Source of the DNA: Clostridia bacterium
GTDB lineage: Bacteria > Bacillota > Clostridia > Oscillospirales > CAG-272
Direction of reading: 5' to 3'
DNA: 64,000 bases
NCBI GenBank assembly: GCA_017461945.1
Contig: JAFTSB010000052.1
Coordinates: forward strand, 1-64,000
The notes beneath the pieces were generated by a model. It was given only the letters and a program-made list of their open reading frames with translations. It was not told where the DNA came from and made no database searches. Below are positions 51,175-60,147 of the stretch, one piece after another. A program made the translations under genes and the position numbers. Within the stretch, counting starts at the first letter, position 1. Every line of letters begins with the position of its first letter.

Positions 51175-51203
51175 ATTATAACAGATTATAAGATATTTTG
51201 CAA
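51175..51203 (-). promoter_or_regulatory. Promoter of SRP RNA
   Basis: Minus strand TTGCAA, 17 bases, TATAAT; start near 51168. A second TATAAT lies 12 bases upstream. Confidence 0.82.
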
Positions 51204-51253
51204 GGGGTTTTATGTGAATTTTTCCGACAGGCCTTGCCAAGGCCTGTCGGGCG

Positions 51254-52045
51254 CTATTTGTGCAGCTGCCTTGCCACGGCGGAAAGGAGCGAGGGGGGAA
51301 GCACCAGGGCATTGGCGCCCATGGCCAGAATATGAGGGCGCAGAAGGGGATGTGTGGCCGCCACACCGGAAAGGATCACAAAGCGATGCAGCACGTGGGC
51401 GTTGCCAATGGCGATCTCGATCAGACGCAGCAGCACATTGGCATCGGCTGCGATTGCTTGCTCCAAGGCGGTGGAGGGGGCCGGGAGCCCAAACACCAGG
51501 GCGGCCAGGGTATCGGTGTCGATCAAAGCAAAATCGGTCTCCTCCAGCAAGCGGCGAGAGCCGATCACCGCGGCAGGGGTGGCCAATCGTACGCCTTGCT
51601 GCAGCGTGACATCCACGGGGAGCTCCTCGCCACAGAGCTCATGCAGGGCTTGATCGGTCAGAGCCGCCATATAACGCAGCTGCTCTGTGGTATTGAGAAT
51701 GGGAGAAAGAAGGGAAAGGTCGTGCCCATCGGACAAGCGCAAGGCGGCTCGCAAATGGGCGCGGAGCAGCTCCTCCCGGGGGAGCTCGGCACTTTCCTTG
51801 GCGGTGGGAGCGCAAAAAAACAGGTGGTGCCGGGGATAAGCTGTGGCGACCTGGCGATAGAAGGCGGAAAGGCGCGCTTCTGCCCGTGCCAGTGCTTCGG
51901 CGTGGGGGTGATTGCCGTTGATGAGCAGCATGCGACAGCGTTTGGCGCGCAGGATCTGCGCCTGCTCCTGGGTGTCAAGCCCCTGTGGCGCCGCTATCAG
52001 CTCCGGTACGGTAGCCGATGCGGTCGTTGCGGTGCGGTGTGTCAT
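51254..52045 (-). CDS. Degenerate PtsI-like PEP-utilising domain protein
   Basis: A 263-residue protein that aligns by eye with the C-terminal PEP-binding barrel of enzyme I (PtsI) of the phosphotransferase system. The matches are LLRAHLRAAL, LSPILNTTEQLRYMAAL, VRLATPAAVIGSRRLLEETDFALIDTDTL and LLRLIEIAIGNAHVLHRFVILSGVAATHPLL. Key positions are changed: the GTNDL motif reads DTDTL and the catalytic M-C-G-E motif reads LSGV, so PEP chemistry is unlikely. The phospho-His domain is absent. AAGGGGGG precedes the ATG. It probably has a binding or regulatory role, or is decaying. Confidence 0.6.
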   Translation of the reverse strand: MTHRTATTASATVPELIAAPQGLDTQEQAQILRAKRCRMLLINGNHPHAEALARAEARLSAFYRQVATAYPRHHLFFCAPTAKESAELPREELLRAHLRAALRLSDGHDLSLLSPILNTTEQLRYMAALTDQALHELCGEELPVDVTLQQGVRLATPAAVIGSRRLLEETDFALIDTDTLAALVFGLPAPSTALEQAIAADANVLLRLIEIAIGNAHVLHRFVILSGVAATHPLLRPHILAMGANALVLPPSLLSAVARQLHK

Positions 52046-52157
52046 AAAAACCCCCCTTACGGTATGCGGTTTTTATAGTTTTGCCGCTTTTGGGGCGACC
52101 TATGCCATAGATCCTCGCGATGCTTGTATCAACCGGCAGGAGCAACGTCCTCGTCTG

Positions 52158-52197
52158 CCCAAAAAGCAACCGCCGGCGACCAAGGTCGCCGGCGGTT
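52158..52197 (-). terminator. Terminator of the M20 peptidase gene
   Basis: Fourteen-bp perfect stem AACCGCCGGCGACC / GGTCGCCGGCGGTT with TTTTT after it on the minus strand. Confidence 0.88.
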
Positions 52198-52208
52198 ACC
52201 GGATGGTA

Positions 52209-53333
52209 CTATGCAAAGGACAATGCCACTCGAATGGCGATCTCCAATCCGGGGGCGAGAGAGGCTTTGCGCACCCATTCCTCTCGGGTGTGGGCACCGC
52301 CACCCTCGTACACGCCAATGCAAATGGCGGGGATGCCAAGGGAGAGGGGAATGTTGCAATCGGTGGAGGAGGACTTGTAGACCACGCCCTCACCGGTCAC
52401 GCTTCGTATGATATCCTCGCAGGTGCGGCAAAGAGCACGAATGGTGGGCGTATCCACAATTCCGCAGGGACGGTCACCAATTTTCGTGACAAAGACCTGC
52501 ACATCATCGTTGTTTGCTCTCTCAAAAATGCGGGCAAAAACGGCTTGCATATGGGCCAACAGCTCCTCATCGTCAGAACGGTATTCACACAGCATCCGCG
52601 CACTTTGGGCAATGGTATTGACCGAGGTGCCGCCCGAAATATCTCCCACATTATAGGTTGCCTTACAATGCTCCTTGACGGGCAGAGGCGTGGTATAGAT
52701 CTCCTGCACAATGGCGCATAGCGCGGCAATGGCATTGGGGGTTCCAAAGGCCCCCCACGAGTGCCCACCTGCGGTGCGCACCTCTACCTCATAGCGGTGG
52801 CTGCCCACACAGCGGTTGGCAATGGCATGGATCGAGCTGTCAAAGGAAATGAACTGTGCGATGCGTCCCTCATAGCTTTGGAACAGCGCTCGCGTGCCCT
52901 TGAGATTTCCAAGGCCCTCCTCACCGGAATTGGCCACAAACAGGATACCGTTTTGGGGCTTTATGTGATGTTGGATAAAGAATTTTGCCGTCATTAAAAG
53001 CACCGCAAGACTGGCGGTGTCATCTCCTGCACCCGGGCATCGGATCTCCTCCTCGTTCTCGAAAAAGGGCATAGGCTCGGTGTCGGGAAAGACCGTGTCG
53101 GTGTGAGCCACAAATACGGTGATTTTATTGCTGCCCTCGCAATGCAGGGGGAAGATGACATTCATGGCCCTGTCGGTGTAGACACCTTCGGCGCCCTGCG
53201 CCTGCAGCCAGTCTTGGCAAAAGGCGGCGCGCTGCTCCTCGTGATGGGAGGGGGCAGGAATGTGGCAGAGATGGCGTAGCAGCTCCAGCAGCTCCTCCTT
53301 GTGGTCAGTAATATAGCGTTTGATCTGTTCCAT
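52209..53333 (-). CDS. M20-family metallopeptidase (PepT/dipeptidase-like)
   Basis: A 374-residue zinc peptidase of the cytoplasm. Metal site motifs are VAHTDTVFP (first His/Asp), GAGDDTASLA (bridging Asp) and SGEEGLGN (general base Glu and Glu ligand); CNIPLSLGIPAICIGVYEGGGAH near the end carries the last His. The dimerisation domain is inserted around 190-300. It likely cleaves di- or tripeptides. Single-gene unit, downstream of the DUF1846 gene's terminator. Confidence 0.9.
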   Translation of the reverse strand: MEQIKRYITDHKEELLELLRHLCHIPAPSHHEEQRAAFCQDWLQAQGAEGVYTDRAMNVIFPLHCEGSNKITVFVAHTDTVFPDTEPMPFFENEEEIRCPGAGDDTASLAVLLMTAKFFIQHHIKPQNGILFVANSGEEGLGNLKGTRALFQSYEGRIAQFISFDSSIHAIANRCVGSHRYEVEVRTAGGHSWGAFGTPNAIAALCAIVQEIYTTPLPVKEHCKATYNVGDISGGTSVNTIAQSARMLCEYRSDDEELLAHMQAVFARIFERANNDDVQVFVTKIGDRPCGIVDTPTIRALCRTCEDIIRSVTGEGVVYKSSSTDCNIPLSLGIPAICIGVYEGGGAHTREEWVRKASLAPGLEIAIRVALSFA

Positions 53334-53344
53334 GACAATACCTC

Positions 53345-53383
53345 AAAAAAGGCACCGCCGCGCCGCGTGGGCACGGCGGTGCC
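53345..53383 (-). terminator. Terminator of the DUF1846 gene
   Basis: GGCACCGCCG / CGGCGGTGCC stem with T6 on the minus strand, 45 bases after the stop. Confidence 0.88.
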
Positions 53384-53427
53384 GTGATGGATGGCGGCAA
53401 TGAAAACGCCGCTTTTTTAAAAAATGA

Positions 53428-54912
53428 TCAGCCGTGATAGAGTTTTTTGGTCTGATAGTGGGGGTCACAGGTGATCTGAATCCCCAGCTTTTTCATGGTG
53501 TTGATGTCATTTTGCGCCAGTATGACAGAGGAGTGTGCCTCGCAGTTGCGCAGACCGGGGAGACATTCCAGCGCGCGGCGCGCCTTTTCGTCAGTCACAG
53601 CACAGATCGACAGGGCGATCAGCACTTCGTCGGGGTGCAATCTGGGGTTGTGGTTGCCAAGGCGCTCCACCTTCAGATCGGATACGGGCTCCAGGATCTG
53701 GGGGGAGATCAACTTGGTTTCGCTGGGGATATCTGCCAGTGCCTTTAAAGCGTTCAGCAGCATAGCTGAAACAGCTCCCAACAGCTTTGAGGTCTTGCCG
53801 GTGATCATGCGGCCGTCGGTCAGCTGCAGGGCAACGGCGGGCGCATCGGTTTCATCAGCATGAGCCAGCGCTCGCTCGATCACGGGGCGGTGACTGATCT
53901 CCAGACCGTCCTTGGCCATCAGGATCTTGATCTTTTCGACCTCGGTGTCGTTGCTCTCGCCCTTGCGCTGTCGGCACAGGGCATCATAAAAGCGGCGCAG
54001 AATCTCGTCCCGTGCGCCTTCGCGCACGTTGTCATCATCAAAAATGCAATTTCCTGCCATGTTCACACCCATGTCGGTGGGGGATTGATAGGGGCAAGTG
54101 CCGTAAATATGCTCAAACATCGCCTTCACCACGGGAAAGATCTCTACATCGCGGTTATAGTTGACAGCGATCTGACCGTAGGCGGCCAGGTGGAAGGGGT
54201 CCACCATATTCATATCGTTGAGATCTGCAGTGGCGGCCTCGTATGCCAGATTAACGGGGTGGTTGAGGGGCAGGTTCCATACGGGGAAGGTCTCGAATTT
54301 CGCATAGCCCGAGCGGATGCCGCGCTTGTTGTCCAGATACAGCTGAGAAAGGCAGGTGGCCATTTTACCCGAACCGGGACCGGGGGCGGTGACTACCACC
54401 AGCGATCGGGCGGTTTCGATATATTCGTTTTGGCCAAAGCCCTCATCGCTTACGATTCGCTTGACATCCAAAGGATAGCCGGGGATGGAATAATGGCGAT
54501 ACACCTTCAGACCAAGGGCCTCCAAGCGTCGTTGAAACGCCAGTATGGCAGGCTGCTCGCTGTAACGGGTGATGACCACGCTGCCCACGTAAAGGCCAAA
54601 GCCGCGGAAGGCGTCGATCAAACGCAGCACATCCTGATCATAGGTGATGCCCAGATCGCCGCGCACCTTGTTTTTCTCAATGTCGGTGGCATTGATGGTG
54701 ATCACGATCTCAGCCTCGGCCGCCAGCTGCACCAGCATGCGGATCTTGCTGTCGGGCGCAAAGCCGGGCAGCACGCGCGAGGCGTGATAGTCGTCAAACA
54801 GCTTGCCGCCAAACTCCAAATATAGCTTGCCGCCAAATTGACGGATGCGCTCGTGAATATGGGCGGATTGGGTGCGGATATATTGCTCGTTATCAAAACC
54901 GATCTTAAACAT
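53428..54912 (-). CDS. DUF1846 domain protein
   Basis: A 494-residue protein of a conserved family typical of Clostridia and other Firmicutes. Recognisable are the N-terminal GFDNEQYIRTQSAHIHERI, YLEFGGKLFDDYHASRVLPGF (about 31-51), and TAPGPGSGKMATCLSQLY (about 170-187), a P-loop-like segment. Structures place it near nucleotide-dependent enzymes, but the reaction is not known to me. GGGGGA precedes the ATG at 54912. Own promoter and terminator; the leader contains GTCGCCC-TT-GGGCGAC. Confidence 0.88.
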   Translation of the reverse strand: MFKIGFDNEQYIRTQSAHIHERIRQFGGKLYLEFGGKLFDDYHASRVLPGFAPDSKIRMLVQLAAEAEIVITINATDIEKNKVRGDLGITYDQDVLRLIDAFRGFGLYVGSVVITRYSEQPAILAFQRRLEALGLKVYRHYSIPGYPLDVKRIVSDEGFGQNEYIETARSLVVVTAPGPGSGKMATCLSQLYLDNKRGIRSGYAKFETFPVWNLPLNHPVNLAYEAATADLNDMNMVDPFHLAAYGQIAVNYNRDVEIFPVVKAMFEHIYGTCPYQSPTDMGVNMAGNCIFDDDNVREGARDEILRRFYDALCRQRKGESNDTEVEKIKILMAKDGLEISHRPVIERALAHADETDAPAVALQLTDGRMITGKTSKLLGAVSAMLLNALKALADIPSETKLISPQILEPVSDLKVERLGNHNPRLHPDEVLIALSICAVTDEKARRALECLPGLRNCEAHSSVILAQNDINTMKKLGIQITCDPHYQTKKLYHG

Positions 54913-54957
54913 AAGTCCCCCTGATCGTCGCCCAAGGGCGACACGTAACATGTAAAT

Positions 54958-54986
54958 AGTATACCACACTCGAACAAGCCGGGCAA
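54958..54986 (-). promoter_or_regulatory. Probable promoter of the DUF1846 gene
   Basis: Minus strand TTGCCC, 17 bases, TATACT; the -35 is weak. Confidence 0.5.
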
Positions 54987-55014
54987 GGCTGTTTTAACAC
55001 TTAAATTAAAAAAG

Positions 55015-55047
55015 AAAAATGCAGAGGACGGTTGTCCTCTGCATTTT
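55015..55047 (-). terminator. Terminator of the isomerase operon
   Basis: AAAATGCAGAGGAC-GGTT-GTCCTCTGCATTTT with T tail, just after the stop at 55054. Confidence 0.9.
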
Positions 55048-55053
55048 TACATT

Positions 55054-55980
55054 TTACGCCTGCTCCTCCTCAGGGGCCAGGATGCGATCCCGGAAATAAC
55101 GGCCCATGGCGGTGATGGTGGCCAGCATCTGGGGCCAGACGGGTTTTGGCGTGACCTGCAGTACGCGGAAGGTCTCAAAGCAAAGGGCACCTTGATAATG
55201 GATATCCCGCAGACCGGCAATAAAGCCCTCCCAGTCCAGATAGGTGAACTGCCCCCAGTTGTGGGTCTGGGAATAGGGCAGCATATGTACATCCTCTACG
55301 CCGTTGTTGTCGTGGATGTGCAGCACCGTCAAACGGTGGCCCAGCGTGTTGAGATACTTTCGCATATTGGCGCCCACCAGATTGGCGTGACCCACATCAA
55401 AGCAAAAGCCAAAGCAATCGCAGCCGGCCATTTCGTTCAGGGTGTCAATGTACCGAACGGCCTCCTCGGCGGTGGCACAGGTGCCCCCCACCACGTGACC
55501 GTGGAAGGTGCCGAACAGGTTTTCCAGACAGATCTTTACACCGTGCTTTTTGGCGGCGGGGATCATGCGGCCATACATCTCCATATTGGTGTTCCATTCA
55601 TTTTCCTTGTTGGAGCGAGTGATGCCGTGTGCCACAATGGCGGGGCAGCCGATAAACTCACAAACGGCGCAGATCTTTTCCATGACCATGATCATATAAT
55701 CATTGAATTCGGGGCGCTCCTTGACCCAAAGGGGGAAGGGAGCGTGGCATTGGGAAATGATCATGCCATATTTTTCAAAGGCGGCCTTGAAGGGGGTAAA
55801 GATCTCTATGATCTCCTCCAAAGGTTTGTCATAAAAGGACTTAATGGGGTCCTCCTTGGGCGAAACGCCGGGCATGCCAAAGTCCACGGCCTCAATGCCG
55901 GCCTCGTGGCCGCGCTTGCAGCTGCCGTCGGGGTCAGCCCAGTCAAACCATTGTGAGGTCTGAATACCTGCTTCTAACAT
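55054..55980 (-). CDS. Sugar phosphate isomerase/epimerase-family protein (paralogue B)
   Basis: A 308-residue TIM-barrel protein of the xylose isomerase-like superfamily. Metal-ligand regions are CLENLFGTFHGH, CFDVGHANLVG, HIHDNNGVEDVHMLPYSQTHNWGQF and ETFRV. It shares the same architecture and most motifs with the neighbour at 56014-56943, so the two arose by tandem duplication. GGAGGA precedes the ATG at 55980. Likely isomerises or epimerises a sugar or polyol; substrate unknown. Confidence 0.85.
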   Translation of the reverse strand: MLEAGIQTSQWFDWADPDGSCKRGHEAGIEAVDFGMPGVSPKEDPIKSFYDKPLEEIIEIFTPFKAAFEKYGMIISQCHAPFPLWVKERPEFNDYMIMVMEKICAVCEFIGCPAIVAHGITRSNKENEWNTNMEMYGRMIPAAKKHGVKICLENLFGTFHGHVVGGTCATAEEAVRYIDTLNEMAGCDCFGFCFDVGHANLVGANMRKYLNTLGHRLTVLHIHDNNGVEDVHMLPYSQTHNWGQFTYLDWEGFIAGLRDIHYQGALCFETFRVLQVTPKPVWPQMLATITAMGRYFRDRILAPEEEQA

Positions 55981-56013
55981 GATTGCTTCCTCCAAACATC
56001 AGATTTGTGCTGA

Positions 56014-56943
56014 TCACGCCTCGCCCTCGGGGGCCAGGATACGATCGCGGAAATATTTGCCGATATTGGCAATATGACAAAGAGAAGAATGCCACAAGGC
56101 CTTGGGGGTGATGTTCATCACGCGGAAGGTCTCAAAGCACAGGGTGCCCCGGTACTGAATATCCTTCAGACCCAAAATCAGGCTTTCCCAATCCAGGGCA
56201 TTGGTGCAGACCTGGCGGTAACGGGATTGGGTATAGGGCATGAGATGCAGGTCGTTTTGCCCATCGTTGTCGTGGATGTGCAGCACCGTCAAGCGGTGGC
56301 CAAGCGTGTTGATATAGTGGCGGATATTTTTGTGCAGCAGATTGGCGTGACCCACATCAAAGCAAAAGCCAAATACTTCGGCGCCGGCCTCGGCATTGAG
56401 GGTGTCCAGATAGCGGCAGGCCTCCTCGGCATCGGCACAAACGCCCTCCAAAACGCGACCCGTATGCACGGTAAACAGGTTTTCCAGGCAGATCTTAACG
56501 CCCGTGCGCTTAGCGGTTGGCATAATGGCACGGTAAAACTCCATATTGGTGCGCCACTCGTTTTCCTTCAGGGTGCGGTTGATGGGGTGTGCCACCATGG
56601 CAGGACAGCCAATGGCCTGACACACGGCGCACAGCTTTTCTACCACCATGATCATATAGGCATTGTAGGCCTCCTCGCCCTTCAGCCAAAGCGGAAAGGG
56701 CGCGTGAGATTGAGAAAAGGAAATACCGTATTTTTCAGCGGCCTCCTTTACGGGCAGATACTTAGCGACCAGCTCCTCTGTGCTTTGATCATACAGGGAT
56801 TGAATGGGCTTTTCAGGGTCAAAGGCCACACCGGGGAATCCCAGGTCTACGGTCTCCATTCCGGTTTCCCGAAAACGCTTGAACGAGCCGTCTATGTCAT
56901 CAAACGAGAACCATCCGGCGCTTTGTACACCAACCTTCAGCAT
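56014..56943 (-). CDS. Sugar phosphate isomerase/epimerase-family protein (paralogue A)
   Basis: A 309-residue homologue of the downstream gene: QSAGWFSFDDIDGSFKRFRETG aligns with QTSQWFDWADPDGSCKRGHEAG, and CLENLFTVHTGR, CFDVGHANLLH and HIHDNDGQNDLHLMPYTQSRY align with the metal-site segments of paralogue B. AGGAGG precedes the ATG. The two genes are 33 bases apart and follow an SLOG gene by 46 bases on the same strand, probably one transcript. Two copies may form a heteromer or handle two substrates. Confidence 0.85.
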   Translation of the reverse strand: MLKVGVQSAGWFSFDDIDGSFKRFRETGMETVDLGFPGVAFDPEKPIQSLYDQSTEELVAKYLPVKEAAEKYGISFSQSHAPFPLWLKGEEAYNAYMIMVVEKLCAVCQAIGCPAMVAHPINRTLKENEWRTNMEFYRAIMPTAKRTGVKICLENLFTVHTGRVLEGVCADAEEACRYLDTLNAEAGAEVFGFCFDVGHANLLHKNIRHYINTLGHRLTVLHIHDNDGQNDLHLMPYTQSRYRQVCTNALDWESLILGLKDIQYRGTLCFETFRVMNITPKALWHSSLCHIANIGKYFRDRILAPEGEA

Positions 56944-56989
56944 AATAATACCTCCTATTGTGTTAGAAGAATGGATGCGGTTTTAAAAA

Positions 56990-57463
56990 TCAAAGCAAGT
57001 CATCGGCAAGATTGATCAGCTCCACCTTATTCTTCAGAGCGTAGGAACAGGTGTAAAGGGTGCCGCCACGATTTTCAATCAGATAGGCCACGCACAGGTC
57101 GCTGCCATCCACCAGCGCCCGGTTGCGGGCATACATACAAGTGGGGGTATATTGATCGGCCAGATAGCGATAGCTTGCCGCCTTGGAAAGAATGTCGTCA
57201 AACAGGGCTTGGTCACCTACACGCCAGAACTTGGTCTGGTCGCGGCAGGGGAGCAATAAGTGGAGCTTGCACTGTGGGTGGCGCTCCTGCAAGGCCAGCA
57301 CGCGGAGTGCCGCCAAGGTGTCAAAGCCTCGGGCGCCCCCGGCGCGGAATTCGGTAAAGCCTTCGGCCACCAAGGTCTCCAGCCGCTCATCCAACAGCTT
57401 GGTCAGGCGTGGAGCCACCTCGGGATCTATGGTGCGGTGACCCGTAAAACAGCAGATCTTCAT
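56990..57463 (-). CDS. SLOG-family protein (DUF1273-like), second copy
   Basis: A 157-residue Rossmann-like protein with CFTGHRT at the N-terminus, GGARGFDTLAALRVL (about 42-56), ARNRALVDGSDLCVAYL (about 118-134) and RGGTLYTCSYALKNK. This matches the DUF1273/YpsA group of SLOG proteins, proposed nucleotide-ligand binders. AAGGAGG seven bases upstream fixes the ATG at 57463. An extended -10 (TGCTATACT, 57498-57506 on the minus strand) lies upstream. Same length as the AT-rich homologue at 40110-40583 but with normal host composition, so this is likely the resident copy. Confidence 0.83.
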   Translation of the reverse strand: MKICCFTGHRTIDPEVAPRLTKLLDERLETLVAEGFTEFRAGGARGFDTLAALRVLALQERHPQCKLHLLLPCRDQTKFWRVGDQALFDDILSKAASYRYLADQYTPTCMYARNRALVDGSDLCVAYLIENRGGTLYTCSYALKNKVELINLADDLL

Positions 57464-57731
57464 GTCGGCTCCTCCTTTCCCCACGGTCATCCCCAACAGT
57501 ATAGCACAAAAAAGCTGTGGCTGAAAGCCTTTTTTAAAAATATTCCTGTTTTTTTCAAAATCGCTCGTCAGATCTCGTCTTCCTTTTTCACCGTGCTGCT
57601 GCCTTTGACAACCTTTGCGTGGCAGCGTGCAAAAAAGATCTTTTACGCCACCGAGAGACGACACATTTTTTAACTTGCCGGGGATAAAATGAAAGCAAAA
57701 ACCCCAAAAGGGTTCACAAGGAGGTCAAAAT

Positions 57732-60089
57732 ATGCAAACCGAATCCCGTACGGTCAAGGGAACCAAGCGTGCCGGTCTATGGGAGGACCGTCGCCGCGCG
57801 GTGGAGACCGTGTTGTATCATTTACTGTTTGCCGCTCTGGGTGCCTTGGCGCAAAGCGCCGAGCTACTGTTTGCGGTGCATCCCTTTGGCGTGGCACTGG
57901 CCGGTGCGGCTACGCTGTTCTTTCCGGCGGTGACGTTGGGTGCTGCGGCCTTTGCTCTGCTGACCAAGCGCTATTTTTCGCTGGTTGCACTGGCAGCCAC
58001 GGCCGTGGGTCGCTTTGCCTTTTTCTTATACGCGCGTTACAAAAAAGCGAACACGTGTGTAAAAAAAGGTGACATTTTTCACGAAAGGGTTTCCTATCGC
58101 GCCACGCTGGTGGCGGTGGTGCTGTTTGCCACAGGGCTCTATCGGCTGATTCTGGGGGAGTTCCGCTTTTACGATCTGTTCGGGCTGATCCTATCGGTGC
58201 TGGCGGCGGCACTTTCCACGGTGCTGTATGCCGGTATGTTTGAACGCAAGGATCGGTTGTTTCCGTACTGCCGCGAGGCAGGTGTGGCGGCCGTGGTGCT
58301 GACCGGGATCTTTGCCATGCGCCAGCTCTCCTTTTTTGGCGTGTATCCGGCGGCGGTTGCCGCGGCGCTGGCTGCCTTTTGGCTGGTGGCGCACCGCGGT
58401 CTGTCCTGGGGTGCCGTTGGCGGTGCCCTTGCCGGTCTTTGCTTTGATTACCGTATGGCGCCTGCCTTTTTGCTATGTGGTTTGCTATTTGGCTTATTGG
58501 AAAAAAGCAGTCGCGGCGGCGGCATCCTCTGTGGCAGCGGTGGTGCGGTGCTGTGGGCCTTTGCTGTTGCCCGTACCGAGGGAATTATGCTGCTCTTGCC
58601 CGCTCTGCTTACGGCCGGCGCGCTGTTTTTGGCAGGGGATAGTGCGGGGCTGGTGGAGGGCTCCCCCGGATACCGGCGCAATCTGATCCGCCGCCGCGCG
58701 GCGGCACAAAGCCTAAAAGCTTCAGAGCAGGTGGCGGGCGAAGTGCGGTTCCGTGAAATATCCGGGGCACTTTCAGATCTGTCAGGTACCTTTTTCGAGC
58801 TTTCGGGCAAGCTGCGCCGCCCGGGCCTGCAGGATCTGCGCCATCTGTGCGACAAGGCCTTTGATGAGGTTTGCCCCGGATGCCGCAATCGGGATATCTG
58901 CTGGGGCAGCGACTACCACACCACCGCCACCACCGTGGGGGCGTTGGGCACACGTCTGCATAGCCACGGCGAGGTGGGCAGAGAGCAGATCCCGGCAACC
59001 CTGGCTGCCCGTTGCATCGGAATTCCGCATATATTGGAAAAGATCAATCAAGGGGCACAGAAGCTATCCGAGGAGGCGTTACGCGGAGATAAGACATCGG
59101 TCGTGGCCACCGATTATGCCGCTTTGGGAAGGATCATGACCGAGGTATTGGAGGATAATCGGGAGGATTTTGCCCCTGATGTGCCCACCGGCGAGCGGAT
59201 CGCCGAACGGCTGCAACGGCTGGGCTATGCCTTGGAATCGGTCTCGGTGTGCGGCAAGCAGCACCGCCGCGTGATCCTGCGCGGTCTGCGTCTCCCCGGC
59301 CGGCATCTCAAGATCCGGGAGCTACGGCAGGTGTTGGAGCAGCATTGTCACTTTACGCTGGGATCGCCCGAGGTGCAGGAATCGGAAGGGGGCTATGATA
59401 TGATCTTTCCCCAGCGCCCCGGCTGCGGTAGTGTGACCGTAAAGGAGACCCGCGCCAAGCGGCAGGGTGAGGGGCGCTATTGTGGGGATAGTGTAGCCAC
59501 GGTGTCGTCAAAAAACGGATACGATTATGCGTTTTTGTGCGATGGCATGGGCAGCGGTAACCACGCCGCGCTGACCTCTGCGCTGGCCTCCAGCTTTCTG
59601 TCTCGCATGCTGCAGGCCGGGGGCAGAGCCGATACGGTGCTGAAAATGCTCAACGGCTTTTTGTCGGCGCGCGCCACGGGGGAGTCCGAATCCAGCACAA
59701 CGGTGGATCTGCTGGAGATCGACCGCATCTGCATGGAGGCGTCGCTGTTCAAATGCGGTGCCGCTCCCACCTTTTTGCTGCGCGGCGGTACCGTTACGCG
59801 ATTGACCTCTCGCACAGCACCGGTGGGGATCTTGGAGTCGCTGGATGCCGAGCGCATCCGCTTTGAGGTGCAGCCGGGCGATGTGATCGTGCAGGTCAGC
59901 GACGGTATCACCGGGGGTGAGGAGGATTGCCCCTGGCTCACCGAGCTGCTGACCACGCACTTTGATGGGGATTGTGACAGCTTTGTGCGCACGGTGTTCG
60001 CCAAGGCGGCACGCCGGGGCAATGACGATATGTCGATTTTGATGACACGCATCACCGATACCCACGAGGGGGAACGCGCTTCTGCTTGA
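57732..60089 (+). CDS. spoIIE: Stage II sporulation protein E (serine phosphatase)
   Basis: A 785-residue protein: cytoplasmic N-terminus, about ten transmembrane helices (residues about 25-310), a regulatory middle region with a CPGCRNRDICWG cysteine cluster, and a C-terminal PP2C-type phosphatase with FLCDGMGSGNHA (about 601-612) and GNDDMS (about 761) metal motifs. SpoIIE dephosphorylates the anti-anti-sigma factor SpoIIAA to activate sigma-F in the forespore. AAGGAGGT precedes the ATG. Its presence argues that the organism can form spores. No clear sigma-A -10 or 0A box was recognised upstream. Confidence 0.93.
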   Translation: MQTESRTVKGTKRAGLWEDRRRAVETVLYHLLFAALGALAQSAELLFAVHPFGVALAGAATLFFPAVTLGAAAFALLTKRYFSLVALAATAVGRFAFFLYARYKKANTCVKKGDIFHERVSYRATLVAVVLFATGLYRLILGEFRFYDLFGLILSVLAAALSTVLYAGMFERKDRLFPYCREAGVAAVVLTGIFAMRQLSFFGVYPAAVAAALAAFWLVAHRGLSWGAVGGALAGLCFDYRMAPAFLLCGLLFGLLEKSSRGGGILCGSGGAVLWAFAVARTEGIMLLLPALLTAGALFLAGDSAGLVEGSPGYRRNLIRRRAAAQSLKASEQVAGEVRFREISGALSDLSGTFFELSGKLRRPGLQDLRHLCDKAFDEVCPGCRNRDICWGSDYHTTATTVGALGTRLHSHGEVGREQIPATLAARCIGIPHILEKINQGAQKLSEEALRGDKTSVVATDYAALGRIMTEVLEDNREDFAPDVPTGERIAERLQRLGYALESVSVCGKQHRRVILRGLRLPGRHLKIRELRQVLEQHCHFTLGSPEVQESEGGYDMIFPQRPGCGSVTVKETRAKRQGEGRYCGDSVATVSSKNGYDYAFLCDGMGSGNHAALTSALASSFLSRMLQAGGRADTVLKMLNGFLSARATGESESSTTVDLLEIDRICMEASLFKCGAAPTFLLRGGTVTRLTSRTAPVGILESLDAERIRFEVQPGDVIVQVSDGITGGEEDCPWLTELLTTHFDGDCDSFVRTVFAKAARRGNDDMSILMTRITDTHEGERASA

Positions 60090-60114
60090 CTTTTGCAGGG
60101 CACTGTGCTATACT
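60086..60114 (+). promoter_or_regulatory. Promoter of the zinc-ribbon membrane protein
   Basis: TTGACT, 17 bases, TATACT; the -35 overlaps the spoIIE stop codon. Confidence 0.75.
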
Positions 60115-60147
60115 GACAGCACAGACCCTGCAAAGGAGGGGAACGAA

